Notes: generated from the letters alone by a model not told the origin. Counted from the stretch's first letter, positions 1 through 8,181 are shown. The stretch: 64,000 nucleotides of DNA from Pseudocitrobacter cyperus (GCF_039889165.1 NZ_JAYMYY010000001.1:1674001-1738000), one strand, 5' to 3'. Program-made: numbers and translations.

Positions 1-179
1 GTTGCACCAGGTAGCAATACATTCAGCGCACCACTCACCACCGTCATCTCTTCCGGTTGCGCCGTGCCGAAGGTGTACTCTCCCTCAGCCATCACGCCGA
101 CGCTGGCGCGCCCGGTGCCGCTGCTGGTAAAACCAATGGATTTCACTTTTCCGTCGAAGTATTCATTGCTTTGAAGCAT
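1..179 (-). CDS. ppnP: Pyrimidine/purine nucleoside phosphorylase PpnP, 3' end cut by window
   Basis: Reading leftward from the ATG at 177-179, the visible 59 codons begin MLQSNEYFDGKVKSIGF and match E. coli PpnP (formerly YaiE, 94 residues) almost throughout. The family is a small single-domain cupin that cleaves nucleosides with phosphate to the base and ribose-1-phosphate in the cytosol. About the last third lies beyond position 1, so the C-terminus cannot be checked. It follows aroM in the same direction, as in E. coli (aroL-yaiA-aroM-ppnP). Identification is firm; the reaction is known from the family, not from this sequence. Confidence 0.93.
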   Translation of the reverse strand, partial: MLQSNEYFDGKVKSIGFTSSGTGRASVGVMAEGEYTFGTAQPEEMTVVSGALNVLLPGA

Positions 180-256
180 AAACAGGCCCTTATTGTCTTG
201 TGTTGAAGGACTCAATATAGGGGGGCGAACAGAAGCCTGTCACGCGATTTATATTG

Positions 257-934
257 TTAAACTAATAATTCTGCCGCCAGCCTGGCGACCAGAACATTTG
301 ACAATAAAACAGGAACATCCAGCGTTTTTTGTAACAAGTCTCGGTGGTGCTGATGGAAGCCTAAGCAGTCCATTACCAGCACATCGGCGCCCCGCGCAAT
401 CAGTTTTTCCCCGGCGGCGATCAGCTCTGGATCGGTGCCGTGGATCGGGTTTGCCAGTTCATAATAGGGTTCAGAGGGCAGAACCTGCCACTTCTCCTGC
501 TGCGCACGAAGGAGTTCCTCAATCGGAATAATCACACCAACCTGATGGCCTTCCACAATGGATGCCACCAGCGGCGGGATAATCCGCTGAGGCTCAATCA
601 GCATCGCGTTGCGCGCCACCAGATGCCGCAGATTGAACGTGTTCATCAATAAAATGACGTCATACTGTTGGTTATCAAGTACTTCAATAATGGCTTGTAG
701 ATCACGCTCAATCTTAGAACGCGAGACCTCCACCAGTTGATTATCATTCAGCAACGCCAGTATTGTCTCCTCGCCTGGCCGTGCGCCATACTCTTCCATA
801 ACGTCTTTCCGACTCATATTACCCAGTAAACTCTTATGGGTAATCTGCTCTTCCCTGATATGTTCAGTGAGAAGTGGCAACACTTCTTTGACGGGTACAA
901 CCCCTACCGTCAGAATCGCCATCGTCGTATTCAT
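257..934 (-). CDS. aroM: AroM family protein
   Basis: The product is 225 residues, the E. coli AroM length, and ends in the same C-terminal block (VPVLLSNVLVARLAAELLV). The frame is open eight codons further upstream, but the ATG at 932-934 is preferred because AGAAGG lies eight bases before it and it gives the family length. AroM proteins resemble the Asp/Glu racemase fold and have no established reaction. The gene lies in the aroL-yaiA-aroM series and so is probably co-regulated with shikimate kinase II through TyrR. The 247 bases between it and yaiA include a long-loop hairpin that may reduce read-through. Confidence 0.92.
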   Translation of the reverse strand: MNTTMAILTVGVVPVKEVLPLLTEHIREEQITHKSLLGNMSRKDVMEEYGARPGEETILALLNDNQLVEVSRSKIERDLQAIIEVLDNQQYDVILLMNTFNLRHLVARNAMLIEPQRIIPPLVASIVEGHQVGVIIPIEELLRAQQEKWQVLPSEPYYELANPIHGTDPELIAAGEKLIARGADVLVMDCLGFHQHHRDLLQKTLDVPVLLSNVLVARLAAELLV

Positions 935-1135
935 GTTATGTACCTTCTCTACAACCACTGCCTTTACACGGCTTTTTTACCACTTAGCCACCTGGATGGA
1001 TGAAAAACACCGTTCAGAAGCGTAGCAGCTCATTTATCCGGCGGAATGTAAAGGTTCGGGCCGGATCGGACAAGCTACCGATATAACTTAACTTTAACCT
1101 TTATGTAACAGTTATGATAAGTAAAAAGTGTGATT

Positions 1136-1170
1136 AAGGCCCGATATAACCACTTTTAATATAGGGCCTT
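1136..1170 (-). terminator. Hairpin downstream of yaiA, possible terminator
   Basis: AAGGCCC (1136-1142) and GGGCCTT (1164-1170) form a perfect 7-bp inverted repeat around a 21-base loop, 12 bases after the yaiA stop. On the minus strand it is followed after a short interval by a CTTTTT run. The loop is long for an intrinsic terminator, so partial termination between yaiA and aroM is as likely as full termination. Confidence 0.4.
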
Positions 1171-1181
1171 ATGGCGAGGAG

Positions 1182-1373
1182 TTAGGTTTTGGAAGGGTCT
1201 TCGTAGCGCTGCTTAGCGTCCAGCGCATCCTGCATGGTGGTATGTTCGCTTATCAGCGTATTGGGGGTTGGATGGTCGGCACGTAATTGATACCAGGTGA
1301 CAGTCTGCCCCGGCTGCCCTTTCTCGACAACGTCAATACGCGCCTCGCGTGGATACGGGGGATTAGTCGGCAT
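1182..1373 (-). CDS. yaiA: YaiA family small protein
   Basis: A 63-residue protein starting MPTNPPYPREARIDVVEKG and containing GQTVTWYQLRADHP, the same length and nearly the same sequence as E. coli YaiA. No biochemical role is established. It has no signal peptide or membrane segment and is therefore probably cytosolic. It lies 51 bases downstream of aroL in the same direction and is transcribed with aroL in E. coli, so TyrR and TrpR should control it too. Confidence 0.93.
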   Translation of the reverse strand: MPTNPPYPREARIDVVEKGQPGQTVTWYQLRADHPTPNTLISEHTTMQDALDAKQRYEDPSKT

Positions 1374-1424
1374 CGCTCCTCCTTGTGTGGATTGTCAGAG
1401 CGTTAAGTATAGCCAATGGTAAAA

Positions 1425-1949
1425 TCAGGAAGCGCGGGCCAGTCGTAGTTCGGTCAAAATTTGCGCGACGACGTCATCCGGAGATGCGGATGCATCGACA
1501 ATATGGTGCGCCGTCTGGCGATAGAGTTCATCGCGCTGGGCAAGGATATCAGCCACTTCTTCAGTGATAGGTTTACCGGTTAGCGTAGGGCGCTGCGAGG
1601 CTTCAGGGAAGGCTTCAAGCCGACCAGCCAGCACCGACACCGGAGCATTAAGATAAATGACGATACCGTTCTGGCGCATAAAATCACGGTTGATGGACGA
1701 GAGAATAATGCCCCCGCCCGTGGCGATCACCGTGGCGGGCTGGGTTACAGATTGCAGGGTTTGCGTCTCACGGGCACGAAATCCTGACCACCCTTCTCTC
1801 ACCACAATATCGGCAACCGTCATCCCGGCACGTTGTTGCAACACCTGGTCGGTATCCACAAAATGAAAATTACAGGCATGGGTAAGCCGTTGACCTATAG
1901 TTGTTTTTCCACAACCACGCGCGCCAATCAAAAATATGGGCTGAGTCAT
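1425..1949 (-). CDS. aroL: Shikimate kinase II
   Basis: The product (174 residues) phosphorylates shikimate with ATP to shikimate-3-phosphate, the fifth step of the chorismate pathway, in the cytosol. The Walker A motif GARGCGKT occupies residues 9-16, and VDTD (about residues 31-34) and the FRARE arginine region are the expected shikimate-binding elements. Length and sequence match E. coli AroL. Upstream are a TrpR-type operator and two TyrR-type boxes, which fit the dual tyrosine and tryptophan control known for aroL and not for its isoenzyme gene aroK. Confidence 0.96.
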   Translation of the reverse strand: MTQPIFLIGARGCGKTTIGQRLTHACNFHFVDTDQVLQQRAGMTVADIVVREGWSGFRARETQTLQSVTQPATVIATGGGIILSSINRDFMRQNGIVIYLNAPVSVLAGRLEAFPEASQRPTLTGKPITEEVADILAQRDELYRQTAHHIVDASASPDDVVAQILTELRLARAS

Positions 1950-2003
1950 TACCTGGAGTTCTCCCTGGGACCGCGGGGTTGCGGGATGTCTATCTGAAAT
2001 AAA

Positions 2004-2025
2004 AATGATATCACCAAACTAGTAC
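2004..2025 (-). promoter_or_regulatory. TrpR operator-like site in the aroL promoter
   Basis: The minus strand carries GTACTAGTTTGGTGATATCA, very close to the E. coli aroL operator, which also begins GTACTAGTTTG. The core CTAGT is the conserved TrpR half-site. The site lies 55-76 bases upstream of the aroL start and overlaps a plausible -10 (TATCAT), as expected for repression by promoter occlusion. Confidence 0.7.
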
Positions 2026-2034
2026 ACAAGTAAG

Positions 2035-2052
2035 TGTAAATGTATAGTTACA
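2035..2052 (-). promoter_or_regulatory. TyrR box (strong type) upstream of aroL
   Basis: TGTAAATGTATAGTTACA fits the TyrR consensus TGTAAA-N6-TTTACA, including the essential G-N14-C spacing (G2036, C2051). It lies just upstream of the TrpR-like site and the predicted aroL promoter. TyrR with tyrosine represses aroL in E. coli through boxes in this position. Confidence 0.75.
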
Positions 2053-2134
2053 ATACAAACGAAAGCATGCCCAGAATAAGCGATTGCAGCCTATAAAATA
2101 GCACGTCAGAGCGTAAAGAAAAGATGTCACGTAA

Positions 2135-2152
2135 TGTTTAGATAAATGTACA
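2135..2152 (-). promoter_or_regulatory. Second, weaker TyrR-like box
   Basis: TGTTTAGATAAATGTACA keeps the G-N14-C spacing (G2136, C2151) but matches the half-sites less well. It is 100 bases further upstream, in the gap between aroL and yaiI. E. coli aroL also has more than one TyrR box, so a cooperative weak box here is plausible. Confidence 0.45.
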
Positions 2153-2222
2153 TGAAAGCACGGTTTGTTGACAAGCCGACATCCAATGCAAACGGTAACA
2201 CATTTTCGTGACGGAGTTCACG

Positions 2223-2675
2223 TTAAGCACGTTTCGCTGCCAGTAACCATTTATCAAGTTCTGCGGCAAATTGCTGCCTGTCGCGCTGATTCAAGGTTGC
2301 CGGCCCACCCGTTTGCACACCGCTTGCGCGCATCGTTTCCATAAAATCGCGCATGGTTAAACGCTCGCGAATCGTCGCTTCACTGTAGCGTTCGCCGCGT
2401 GGATTTAGCGCTGCGGCGCCTTTTTCCAGCACTTCAGCCGCCAGTGGAATATCGGCGGTAATCACCAGATCGCCCGGTTCGCACAGGCGCACAATTTCAT
2501 TGTCAGCCACGTCGAACCCTTTCGGCACCACCATCGCACGAATAAACCGCGAAGGAGGCACACGCAGATACTGATTCGCCACCAGCGTTACCTGCATTTG
2601 CGTGCGGTCTGCCGCGCGAAACAGCACTTCTTTAATTACGTTCGGACAGGCGTCCGCATCAACCCAAATCGTCAT
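2223..2675 (-). CDS. yaiI: UPF0178 family protein YaiI
   Basis: A 150-residue cytosolic protein with the family signature WVDADACPNVIKEVLFRAA near the N-terminus, VITADIPLA in the middle and ALNPRGERY followed by RDFM in the C-terminal half. It is nearly identical to E. coli YaiI. The N-terminal DADACP acidic cluster resembles PIN-like or NYN-like nuclease cores, but no activity is established. The start is the ATG at 2673-2675, five bases after AGGAG; a GTG one codon upstream is too close to that site. It is oriented with aroL but separated by the TyrR region. Confidence 0.92.
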   Translation of the reverse strand: MTIWVDADACPNVIKEVLFRAADRTQMQVTLVANQYLRVPPSRFIRAMVVPKGFDVADNEIVRLCEPGDLVITADIPLAAEVLEKGAAALNPRGERYSEATIRERLTMRDFMETMRASGVQTGGPATLNQRDRQQFAAELDKWLLAAKRA

Positions 2676-2803
2676 CACATCTCCTGACTCAGCAAAACAG
2701 AACGCAATGATGACACGCCAGGCGTGCGCTGTCGCGTAATGATAAGGTTACTCAACGCTGCCTATACAGGTACACTAATAAAAAACACACAATGGGAGAG
2801 ATC

Positions 2804-3613
2804 ATGGACAAAAAGATTGGCTTCATCGGCTGCGGCAATATGGGTAAAGCGATTCTTGGCGGTCTGATTGCCAGCGGGCAGGTACTGCCAGGCCAGATTT
2901 GGGTCTATACCCCATCGCCGGATAAAGTCGCCGCCCTGCACGACAAGTTCGGTATTAACGCCGCTGAAAGCGCGCAGGAAGTCGCCCAGGTGGCGGATAT
3001 CGTCTTCGGTGCCGTGAAACCTGGCATCATGATTAAAGTTCTCGGCGATGTGGCTTCCAGCTTCAACAAAGACTCACTGGTTGTTTCTATCGCAGCCGGT
3101 ATCACGCTCGACCAACTGGCACGCGCGCTGGGTCACGACCGAAAAATCATTCGTGCGATGCCGAATACGCCATCGCTGGTCAACGCCGGAATGACTTCTG
3201 TTACGCCAAATGCGCTGGTAACGCCAGAAGATACCGCCGATGTGCTGAATATCTTCCGCTGCTTTGGCGAAGCTGAAATTATCGCCGAACAGATGATCCA
3301 CCCGGTAGTTGGCGTAAGCGGTTCCGCTCCGGCCTACGTCTTTATGTTTATCGAAGCAATGGCCGACGCCGCCGTGCTTGGCGGTATGCCGCGCGCGCAG
3401 GCTTATAAATTTGCCGCACAGGCAGTAATGGGCTCGGCAAAAATGGTGCTGGAGACCGGTAAGCATCCGGGCGAACTGAAAGATATGGTCTGCTCGCCGG
3501 GCGGCACCACTATTGAAGCCGTTCGCGTACTGGAAGAGAAAGGTTTCCGCTCCGCCGTTATTGAAGCCATGGCGAAGTGCATGGAAAAATCGGAAAAAAT
3601 GAGTAAAGCCTGA
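2804..3613 (+). CDS. proC: Pyrroline-5-carboxylate reductase
   Basis: The product (269 residues, exactly the E. coli length) reduces 1-pyrroline-5-carboxylate to L-proline with NAD(P)H, the last step of proline synthesis. The N-terminal Rossmann segment reads KIGFIGCGNMGKAI, and the C-terminal dimerisation part holds the conserved GELKDMVCSPGGTTIEA block. The start at 2804 follows a GGGAGAG site; an in-frame ATG at 2792 lies upstream of that site and is not preferred. It is convergent with psiF and ends in a good terminator. In E. coli dgcC lies between proC and psiF; here only 69 bases separate them. Confidence 0.97.
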   Translation: MDKKIGFIGCGNMGKAILGGLIASGQVLPGQIWVYTPSPDKVAALHDKFGINAAESAQEVAQVADIVFGAVKPGIMIKVLGDVASSFNKDSLVVSIAAGITLDQLARALGHDRKIIRAMPNTPSLVNAGMTSVTPNALVTPEDTADVLNIFRCFGEAEIIAEQMIHPVVGVSGSAPAYVFMFIEAMADAAVLGGMPRAQAYKFAAQAVMGSAKMVLETGKHPGELKDMVCSPGGTTIEAVRVLEEKGFRSAVIEAMAKCMEKSEKMSKA

Positions 3614-3628
3614 ATCTCTTAAATCATT

Positions 3629-3660
3629 ACGCCCGGCTAATTTCTGCCGGGCGTATTTCT
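3629..3660 (+). terminator. Intrinsic terminator of proC
   Basis: ACGCCCGGC (3629-3637) pairs with GCCGGGCGT (3646-3654) around an eight-base loop and is followed by ATTTCTT. It starts 15 bases after the proC stop. The minus-strand side lacks a comparable T run, so it serves proC better than psiF. Confidence 0.8.
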
Positions 3661-3682
3661 TGCCATAAAAGTTGATTACGTT

Positions 3683-4000
3683 TTAAGCCGATTTTTTCAG
3701 GCAGGCGCTCATAAATTTCTTACGATCGTCACCTTTTAATGACTGCTCTGTGGCTTTCGCATTACATTCACGCATTTTCTGCTGCTGAGGCGTAACGCCT
3801 TTTTCTTTCGCCGCATCCTGCCCTTTCAGGCATGCGCTCATATAGGTTTTGCGCTCATCGCCTTTGATTGTTTTCGCCGTTGCCTGCGCATTACAGTCAC
3901 GCATACGCTGCTGCTGCGGCGTTAATGTCTGATCTGCCGCGCCAGCGGTGGAGACAAAACAGAGACCAAAAACAAAAGCACCTAATATTGCGAGTTTCAT
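3683..4000 (-). CDS. psiF: Phosphate starvation-inducible protein PsiF
   Basis: A 105-residue secreted protein: residues 1-21 form a signal peptide ending AGAA. The mature part is two tandem PsiF repeats, each with the pattern TPQQQ-MR-CNA-AT-KGD-RK-MSACLK, so each repeat has two cysteines. The location is expected to be periplasmic; the function is unknown. It lies 73 bases downstream of phoA in the same direction, the phoA-psiF operon of E. coli, and should be induced by PhoB under phosphate limitation. Confidence 0.95.
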   Translation of the reverse strand: MKLAILGAFVFGLCFVSTAGAADQTLTPQQQRMRDCNAQATAKTIKGDERKTYMSACLKGQDAAKEKGVTPQQQKMRECNAKATEQSLKGDDRKKFMSACLKKSA

Positions 4001-4073
4001 TGCACCATCCTTATATAAGATAATCCTTACAATTCTGAACGCTGGCGGAAATAAAACAAGCTCACAATATCAA

Positions 4074-5486
4074 TTACAGGCCAAGTGCAGACTTCATGGT
4101 GTAATAGAGATCGGTCTGATCGGTCAGGCCAACCACATTTGCCGCATGCGGGCCGTAGGCTGCAATACGTACCTGAGTGCCGGTATGTTCCATCGACTCC
4201 TCTTCAGAGTTGCCGTAGCTTATCACCATCACCGCGCCATCTTTGGTGTTCAGCGCCTGAGTCAAACCTGGCGCTTTAGTATCTGGCGCCACAATCTGGC
4301 TGGCGTGGGCGTGGTCGGCAGTCACCACCACCAGGGTATTACCGTCTTTTTTGGCGAACTCCAGCGCCTTCTGTACAGCCTCGTCCAGATCTACCGTTTC
4401 GCCAATTTGGCCACAGGGATTCGCTGCGTGATCCTGCTTATCAATCGACGCGCCCTCAACCTGCAGGAAGAAGCCTTTTTCGTTCGCACTCAGCAGCGTA
4501 ATTGCCTTTTCGGTCATCTGCGCCAGCGTCGGCACGCTGTCATTGCGCTTTGGATTTGGCGTACAGGTAACGACCGGTTTATCAATATTCCCGTGATAAG
4601 ACGCTTTCGGCCCTTCCCAGCGCACAGGCATATTGCCGTCAGAGAACAAGCCCAGCAGCGGTTTATCCTGATTCGCTGCTGTGATGGCTGCCAGCCCATT
4701 TGCATCGCCGACCAGTTGATAACCGCGCGCCTGCGCCTGTTCACGCAGGGTTTTCCCCTGCCACTCGCCTGCCGTCGCCGTTTCAGCGAAGGTTTTCGCA
4801 CCGCCGCCTAAAGTGACGTCAGCGCGGGCGTTCAGCAGTTGTTCCGTAATGGAGCCTTTCCCGCCTTTTTCCAGCGCGTTAGTCGGGCATTTTTCCGTGG
4901 TCACGCTCGGGCCGTAGCATTTACGCGACGTCACGTGAGAAATCTGTGCCGCTGGAGTCGCATCCTGCAGTTCTGCGGTCGAGACATTCCCGGTCGCCAG
5001 TCCTGCCGATTTCGCCAGCTCAAGAATAGTCTGGTGCGCTTTTTCGTGGATATCCACGCCCAGCGCGCCGTTGTAAGTTTTGACTCCGGTACTCCATGCC
5101 GTGGCAGAGGCTGCAGAGTCAGTAACGTAATCCGGTTTGCCGGTTTTCTTATCCAGCGCATAGTGGGTGTACTGGCCGGTCAGCGGCAGCGCATCGATCC
5201 CCTTAAAAAAACCACCCGCGCCCAGCGCATAGTTGCGCGCAGCGGTAATTTCCGAATCACCCATGCCATCGCCAATCAGCAGAATGATATTTTTCGCCGG
5301 TTTATCGATAATTGACGCCCGCAGCGCCGCTGACTGGTCGCCGTTTAAGCGACGCGCCCCGCCGGGCGTGGTGATATCGCCCTGCGCCGCACGGCTGTCG
5401 AGAGCCGGTGCGGAAGGCGTTTCTGCGTGAATAAAGGGGGTGCCCAGCAAAGGTAATAAAGCAATAAAGAGTGCGCTGTACTTCAT
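4074..5486 (-). CDS. phoA: Alkaline phosphatase
   Basis: The product (470 residues) is the periplasmic zinc/magnesium enzyme that releases phosphate from monoesters. The signal peptide ends at FIHA (residue 21). The nucleophile is Ser124 in TDSAASATAW (Ser102 of the mature E. coli enzyme), and the metal-ligand segments IGDGMGDSE, VTADHAHASQ and QDHAAN are intact. The frame is open about 95 codons further upstream, but the ATG at 5484-5486 is chosen because GGAGA precedes it and the signal peptide starts there. A Pho box 56-74 bases upstream fits PhoB control. It is divergent from the binding-protein gene at 5834. Confidence 0.97.
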   Translation of the reverse strand: MKYSALFIALLPLLGTPFIHAETPSAPALDSRAAQGDITTPGGARRLNGDQSAALRASIIDKPAKNIILLIGDGMGDSEITAARNYALGAGGFFKGIDALPLTGQYTHYALDKKTGKPDYVTDSAASATAWSTGVKTYNGALGVDIHEKAHQTILELAKSAGLATGNVSTAELQDATPAAQISHVTSRKCYGPSVTTEKCPTNALEKGGKGSITEQLLNARADVTLGGGAKTFAETATAGEWQGKTLREQAQARGYQLVGDANGLAAITAANQDKPLLGLFSDGNMPVRWEGPKASYHGNIDKPVVTCTPNPKRNDSVPTLAQMTEKAITLLSANEKGFFLQVEGASIDKQDHAANPCGQIGETVDLDEAVQKALEFAKKDGNTLVVVTADHAHASQIVAPDTKAPGLTQALNTKDGAVMVISYGNSEEESMEHTGTQVRIAAYGPHAANVVGLTDQTDLYYTMKSALGL

Positions 5487-5541
5487 TATTATCATCTCCA
5501 TGAAAATGCTAAATAAAATCGAAGCGACTGTATAAAAGCGA

Positions 5542-5560
5542 GATGACAGTGAGATGACAC
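5542..5560 (-). promoter_or_regulatory. Pho box of phoA
   Basis: The minus strand reads GTGTCATCTCACTGTCATC, two TGTCAT half-sites 11 bases apart, the PhoB arrangement. It is followed by a TATACA -10 about nine bases downstream, the spacing of PhoB-dependent promoters that lack a -35. Confidence 0.85.
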
Positions 5561-5753
5561 TATTTTTACATTTTATCATAATTGCGTTGCCCTGCTGCGC
5601 AACGGCAAAACGTGAGTTGCGATGGAAAATGAAAGATATTCTGACCGACAATGAAATAATTAGCGCCGTTCGCACTGTCATTAAAATGAAATAAACCATC
5701 AGGATCACACTTTTGGTGAATATTTTTATACGCGTCACATTTTTCCCGGTTTT

Positions 5754-5782
5754 CTGTCCTCTTGCCGTCACCCGGTATCAAG
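5754..5782 (+). promoter_or_regulatory. Candidate Pho-box-like site before the binding-protein gene
   Basis: CTGTCCT (5754) and CCGTCAC (5765) are spaced 11 bases apart like PhoB half-sites, and a weaker third (TATCAAG, 5776) continues the phase. A TATATAAA -10-like stretch follows at 5789. The matches are imperfect, and this is an inference. Confidence 0.3.
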
Positions 5783-5833
5783 CCGCACTATATAAAACGA
5801 TGTTTTATTCTATTTCAGAGCAGGAGTCTCGTT

Positions 5834-7120
5834 ATGCGATATCGTACCAGGGCACTGAGTCTGGCTATTTTATTCTCGCTTTCACATACCGTCGCAGCGG
5901 AAGAGCTGAATGTGTGGATTCGTGCCAGCAATGATTCAAAAGTCATTTATCAAAAACTGGCGGATACTTTTGAACAGCAAACCGGAATTTCGATTAAATA
6001 TTTCAATGCGGTCACCGATTTTGACCAGCGACTGGCGCGCGCAGCCACCGGAAATGCATTACCGGATGTTGTATTTAACGACGCCATCATTGTCGGGCAA
6101 ATGGTGCAATTGGGTATTGTTGACGAAATCGACCCAACAAAACTGAAACACGGCGCGGATGTCTACGAGGCCGCATGGAAATCAACACAGTTGCCTGACG
6201 GTAAATACTACGGCGTGCCCACCTCCGCGCATACCTATGCGCTGTTTATCCGCCAGGACTGGTTGGATAAACTCGGCATGAAAGCCCCGACCACCTGGGA
6301 TGAACTGAAAAAAGTCGCGCACGCGTTTACTTTCAACGACCCCGATGGCAACGGGAAAAACGACACCTACGGCTTTGTGATGCCGCTCGCCACCACGCGC
6401 GGCTACGCCAGTTCGTTCTCCTCATCTTACCTCTGGCAGGCAGGCGGCAATTATCTGGTGGCGACACAGCCCGGTAAATTTAAGGGCGCGCTCGACAGTA
6501 AAGAAGCCGCTACGGCGATGACATTTATGCGCGGTATAGTTTGTGACGGCGTATCGCAACCGGGTGCAATCAATCAGACCACCGCCGACGCGAATACCTC
6601 TTATCGCTCGGGTCAGAGCGGGATGTACTCCTCCGGCCCGTATCACATCGCCCTGTTTGATAAAGATCCGGGCAAAGCGACCTACACGGTTGTGCCTCCG
6701 CCTGCCGGGCCTGGCGGCACGACATCAATGGCGGAAGGCACCACCGCGTTCCTGATGAAAACCAGCCAGCACAAAGCGGCGGCAATGAAATTTCTTGAAT
6801 TTATGATCTCCCCGGAAGGCCAGGAGATCGGCATGGCGACGCAAAGTGCCTCCATGCCAGTGGTTCGCCTGCCGGTGAATAATAAACTGGCAATTGCCGA
6901 TTATCACCCCGATCCCAAATGGGCGGTATTTGCGCAAACCTATGCGAAAGACGGGCGTTATATGCCGCAGATCCCGAACTGGATCCCGGTGCGCCAGATA
7001 ACCGCAGATGGGTTTAATAAAATTTACGCCGACTGTAATAGCGATATTCCGGGATTATTGAAGGAGATTAACGGCAAGGTCAATGAGGAACTGAAGCGCC
7101 AGAATGCGTGGGCGGAATAG
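5834..7120 (+). CDS. ABC transporter substrate-binding protein, family 1 (sugar type)
   Basis: A 428-residue periplasmic protein: the signal peptide (residues 1-22) ends TVAA, and EELNVWIR begins the mature binding fold. The body has features of family 1 solute-binding proteins: a TFEQQTGISIKYFNA segment, YGVPTSAHTYALFIRQDWLDKLG, and a C-terminal KFLEFMISPEGQE block. DPDGNGKND near residue 170 resembles an EF-hand-type calcium loop often found in this family. The ATG at 5834 follows CAGGAG by seven bases. No permease or ATPase gene is near, so it is an orphan component that would rely on a transporter elsewhere. It is divergent from phoA and convergent with the repressor gene. The ligand cannot be named. 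Confidence 0.85.
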   Translation: MRYRTRALSLAILFSLSHTVAAEELNVWIRASNDSKVIYQKLADTFEQQTGISIKYFNAVTDFDQRLARAATGNALPDVVFNDAIIVGQMVQLGIVDEIDPTKLKHGADVYEAAWKSTQLPDGKYYGVPTSAHTYALFIRQDWLDKLGMKAPTTWDELKKVAHAFTFNDPDGNGKNDTYGFVMPLATTRGYASSFSSSYLWQAGGNYLVATQPGKFKGALDSKEAATAMTFMRGIVCDGVSQPGAINQTTADANTSYRSGQSGMYSSGPYHIALFDKDPGKATYTVVPPPAGPGGTTSMAEGTTAFLMKTSQHKAAAMKFLEFMISPEGQEIGMATQSASMPVVRLPVNNKLAIADYHPDPKWAVFAQTYAKDGRYMPQIPNWIPVRQITADGFNKIYADCNSDIPGLLKEINGKVNEELKRQNAWAE

Positions 7121-7144
7121 CAGTTTTACAGGCGACGGAGGCCA

Positions 7145-8137
7145 TCACAGCGTATCGCCGTAATAAATCTGATAGCCTACATTCACGCTTTCCGGCACAT
7201 CTTTACCCGCCAGTCGTTTAAGCAGCAATTCGCTGGCCACCTGGCCAATCTCGAAGCGCGGCGTGACCACGCTGGCAACTTTTTGCAGGCGCGCGCGCCC
7301 TATTTCCAGCCCGTGAAAACCGGCGATCGCCAGCTTGCCCGGCACGCTGATATTCTGCGCCTGGCACTCCAGCAGCACGCCGACCGCCAGGTCATCATTG
7401 GTGCAGAATACCGCGTCAATATCCGGGCGCTGCTGGCGCATTTGCTGAAACATTTGACGCCCCAGTGAAACCGAAGAGATGGTTTTCGGTGCCAGGTGGT
7501 ACGGCTCCAGGCCGTGTGCCGCCAGCGCATTTTGCGTGCCGCGATATCGACTGAGATCGCGCGGGTCATCCATTGAGCCAAAGAAGGCGATCTGTCGCTT
7601 ACCGCTGTCGAGAAACGCGGTGGTCATCTCCCAGGCGGCTTTTTCGTTATCAAAGCCGACCTGAATATCGAGCGGTTGCCCGGAAACGTCCATTAACTCC
7701 GCCACCGGAATACCGCTGGCGCGCAGGTACTGCACCATTCTGTCCGTATGCTGGCGGCCCGTGAGGATCAGGCCATCGATGTTATACGAAAGCAGATTCA
7801 GCACTTCCCGCTCTTCACGACAGGGATCGTATTCGTAGTTGGCGATCAGCGTTTGGTATTGATGCGCGGAGGTCACGGACTCGATCCCCGCCAGTACGTC
7901 GGCGAAGATCTGATTGCGAAACGAAGGGATCAAAACGCCGATCGTTTTACTGCGCGCGTTGAGCAAAATTTCCGGCGCGCGATTGGGAATGTAGTTGTTC
8001 TCTTCCATGATTTTCGAAATCAATTCACGGCTACGCGCAGACACCTGATTAGGGTCGCGCAGATAACGGCTGACCGTCATCTTATTAAGCCCCGCCAGGT
8101 TAGCGATATCCTGCAATGTCATCCGATTGTTTTTCAT
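7145..8137 (-). CDS. LacI/GalR-family regulator, IdnR-like
   Basis: A 330-residue repressor: the N-terminal helix-turn-helix (residues 6-26, TLQDIANLAGLNKMTVSRYL) is followed by a periplasmic-binding-protein-like effector domain. IPNRAP, LNARSKTIGVLIPSF, LLSYNIDG, VFCTNDD and AGFHGLEIGR match E. coli IdnR closely, so the effector is probably a sugar acid such as L-idonate or 5-ketogluconate. The ATG at 8135-8137 gives the IdnR start; the open frame upstream is not IdnR-like. It is last in a leftward series with the ACS transporter and the IdnO-like dehydrogenase. Its ribosome-binding region is buried in a long hairpin at 8139-8181. Confidence 0.9.
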   Translation of the reverse strand: MKNNRMTLQDIANLAGLNKMTVSRYLRDPNQVSARSRELISKIMEENNYIPNRAPEILLNARSKTIGVLIPSFRNQIFADVLAGIESVTSAHQYQTLIANYEYDPCREEREVLNLLSYNIDGLILTGRQHTDRMVQYLRASGIPVAELMDVSGQPLDIQVGFDNEKAAWEMTTAFLDSGKRQIAFFGSMDDPRDLSRYRGTQNALAAHGLEPYHLAPKTISSVSLGRQMFQQMRQQRPDIDAVFCTNDDLAVGVLLECQAQNISVPGKLAIAGFHGLEIGRARLQKVASVVTPRFEIGQVASELLLKRLAGKDVPESVNVGYQIYYGDTL

Positions 8138-8138
8138 G

Positions 8139-8181
8139 AGGTTCTCTGCGACAAAATGTCTGTTTTGCTCGCAGAGAACCT
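8139..8181 (-). promoter_or_regulatory. 13-bp inverted repeat enclosing the ribosome-binding region of the IdnR-like gene
   Basis: AGGTTCTCTGCGA (8139-8151) and TCGCAGAGAACCT (8169-8181) are perfect inverted arms. Inside them CAAAA and TTTTG can extend the stem after one bulged base, leaving a six-base loop. The arm near the gene ends one base from the ATG. No T run follows, so it is not a typical terminator. It could act in mRNA to limit translation or in DNA as an operator. Confidence 0.6.

Larger units (their letters stand above)
5487..5833. promoter_or_regulatory. Divergent promoter region between phoA and the binding-protein gene
   Basis: This 347-base gap holds the phoA Pho box near its left end and a weaker Pho-box-like direct repeat near its right end. 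The middle shows no further feature that can be supported. In E. coli the region beyond phoA carries iraP; no iraP-like frame is present here. Confidence 0.6.

Noticed and set aside
193..652. Rightward open frames opposite aroM
   Set aside because: No recognisable protein; they lie wholly against a well-matched core gene.
5487..5771. A 95-codon N-terminal extension of phoA
   Set aside because: It would run through the Pho box and promoter and place the signal peptide inside the protein.
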